The translations under genes and the position numbers were made by a program. Below, piece by piece: positions 38,644-39,012 of a DNA stretch of 39,012 bases (the first letter of the stretch is position 1; each line of letters opens with the position of its first letter). This DNA is from a virus, in the IMG/VR virus record IMGVR_UViG_3300010430_000201, positions 1 through 39,012 of that record; one strand, given 5' to 3'. The notes beneath the pieces were generated by a model. That model saw only the letters and a list, made by a program, of their open reading frames with translations, was not told where the DNA came from and ran no database searches.

Positions 38644-39012
38644 TATGCAGTTAGCATTAACAGATAAACAATATGAAAGAACATTAACAACACGACCGCA
38701 AGCAAACAGGATTGTTCGGTACATACCAGAGACTGACATGCGCAACGGACACTATGGTTTGTTTAAGGTTGCACGCAAGGCTGGCCTTGATGTAAGAACG
38801 ATAGACCCAGGTAGTTTTGTTGTGTTCACAAACAGAAACTTAGACAAGATGAAAGTGTTTGGTGGTGGCGGTATGCTTGTTAGTTATATCTCTCTACCAA
38901 GGGGGCACAGGATAAACGTTAATGTTATTAGAGAACTACCAAGGTTCTTTAAGGGGGGTAGCTTTGACTACACAGCAGCAGTCGGAAGAACAATTACAAG
39001 ATCGCTCACCAC
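38644..39012 (+). CDS. Hypothetical early protein, truncated by window end
   Basis: The frame opens at ATG 38644 directly after the HTH gene's stop and runs to the window end; on the circle it continues to TGA at 128-130, for about 125 residues. The start is MQLALTDKQYERTLTTRPQA. The body has mixed strands and Gly-rich VFGGGGMLVSYI, followed by a basic C-terminus. No domain is recognised. The ORF is too long and regular to be chance. Confidence 0.65.
38890..39012. repeat. Terminal direct repeat (right copy), assembly overlap
   Basis: Exact copy of 1-123. It should be counted once in the circular genome. Confidence 0.9.

Overview
The window is the genome of one tailed phage, apparently complete. 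Bases 1-123 are repeated exactly at 38890-39012, as expected for an assembly overlap, so the molecule closes into a circle (or a circularly permuted linear genome) of about 38,889 bp. The virion genes follow the T7-like podovirus plan: head-tail connector portal, scaffold, capsid, tail tubular A and B, three internal virion proteins and a tail fibre with a T7-type N-terminus. The lysis genes include a lipoprotein and spanin-like membrane proteins, which points to a Gram-negative host, probably a gammaproteobacterium. The host genus cannot be read from the sequence.

Layout. Two large transcription units diverge from a control region at about 29.5-30.8 kb. The leftward (minus) late unit runs from the terminase small subunit (ATG at 29502) down to about 3.67 kb. 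Its order is TerS, seven small structural-type genes, TerL, two small genes, portal, a Bbp19-like protein, scaffold, capsid, decoration-type protein, tail tubular A, tail tubular B, two GNAT-like genes, gp14/15/16-like internal virion proteins, tail fibre, a probable carbohydrate-binding protein, a lysis cassette and a metallophosphoesterase. Terminator-like hairpins lie upstream of TerS, between scaffold and capsid, and just before tail tubular A. The rightward (plus) unit runs from 30835 through the circle junction to a terminator at 3389-3412. It holds small early genes, the ubiquitin-like cassette, a recombination/replication set (Fe-S RecB/Cas4-type exonuclease, Sak4-like ATPase, SSB-like protein, HTH proteins, a probable replication accessory protein), a phage sigma factor and a thermonuclease-like protein.

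The standout system lies at 31829-35251. Four tightly coupled genes encode a small beta-grasp ubiquitin-like protein ending in Lys-Gly-Gly-Arg, an E2-like protein with an HPH-x7-C site and a C-terminal zinc ribbon, a JAB/JAMM isopeptidase with all metal ligands, and an E1/ThiF activating enzyme. This is a complete ubiquitin-like activation, conjugation and removal pathway inside a small podovirus. It resembles in composition the bacterial Bil antiphage operons and the PRTRC cassettes, but here a phage carries it. Its target is unknown; host factors, competing phages or the phage's own virion are all possible.

Equally notable is what is missing. I see no DNA polymerase, primase, replicative helicase, RNA polymerase or integrase. 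The phage probably borrows host replication and transcription and redirects the latter with its own sigma factor.
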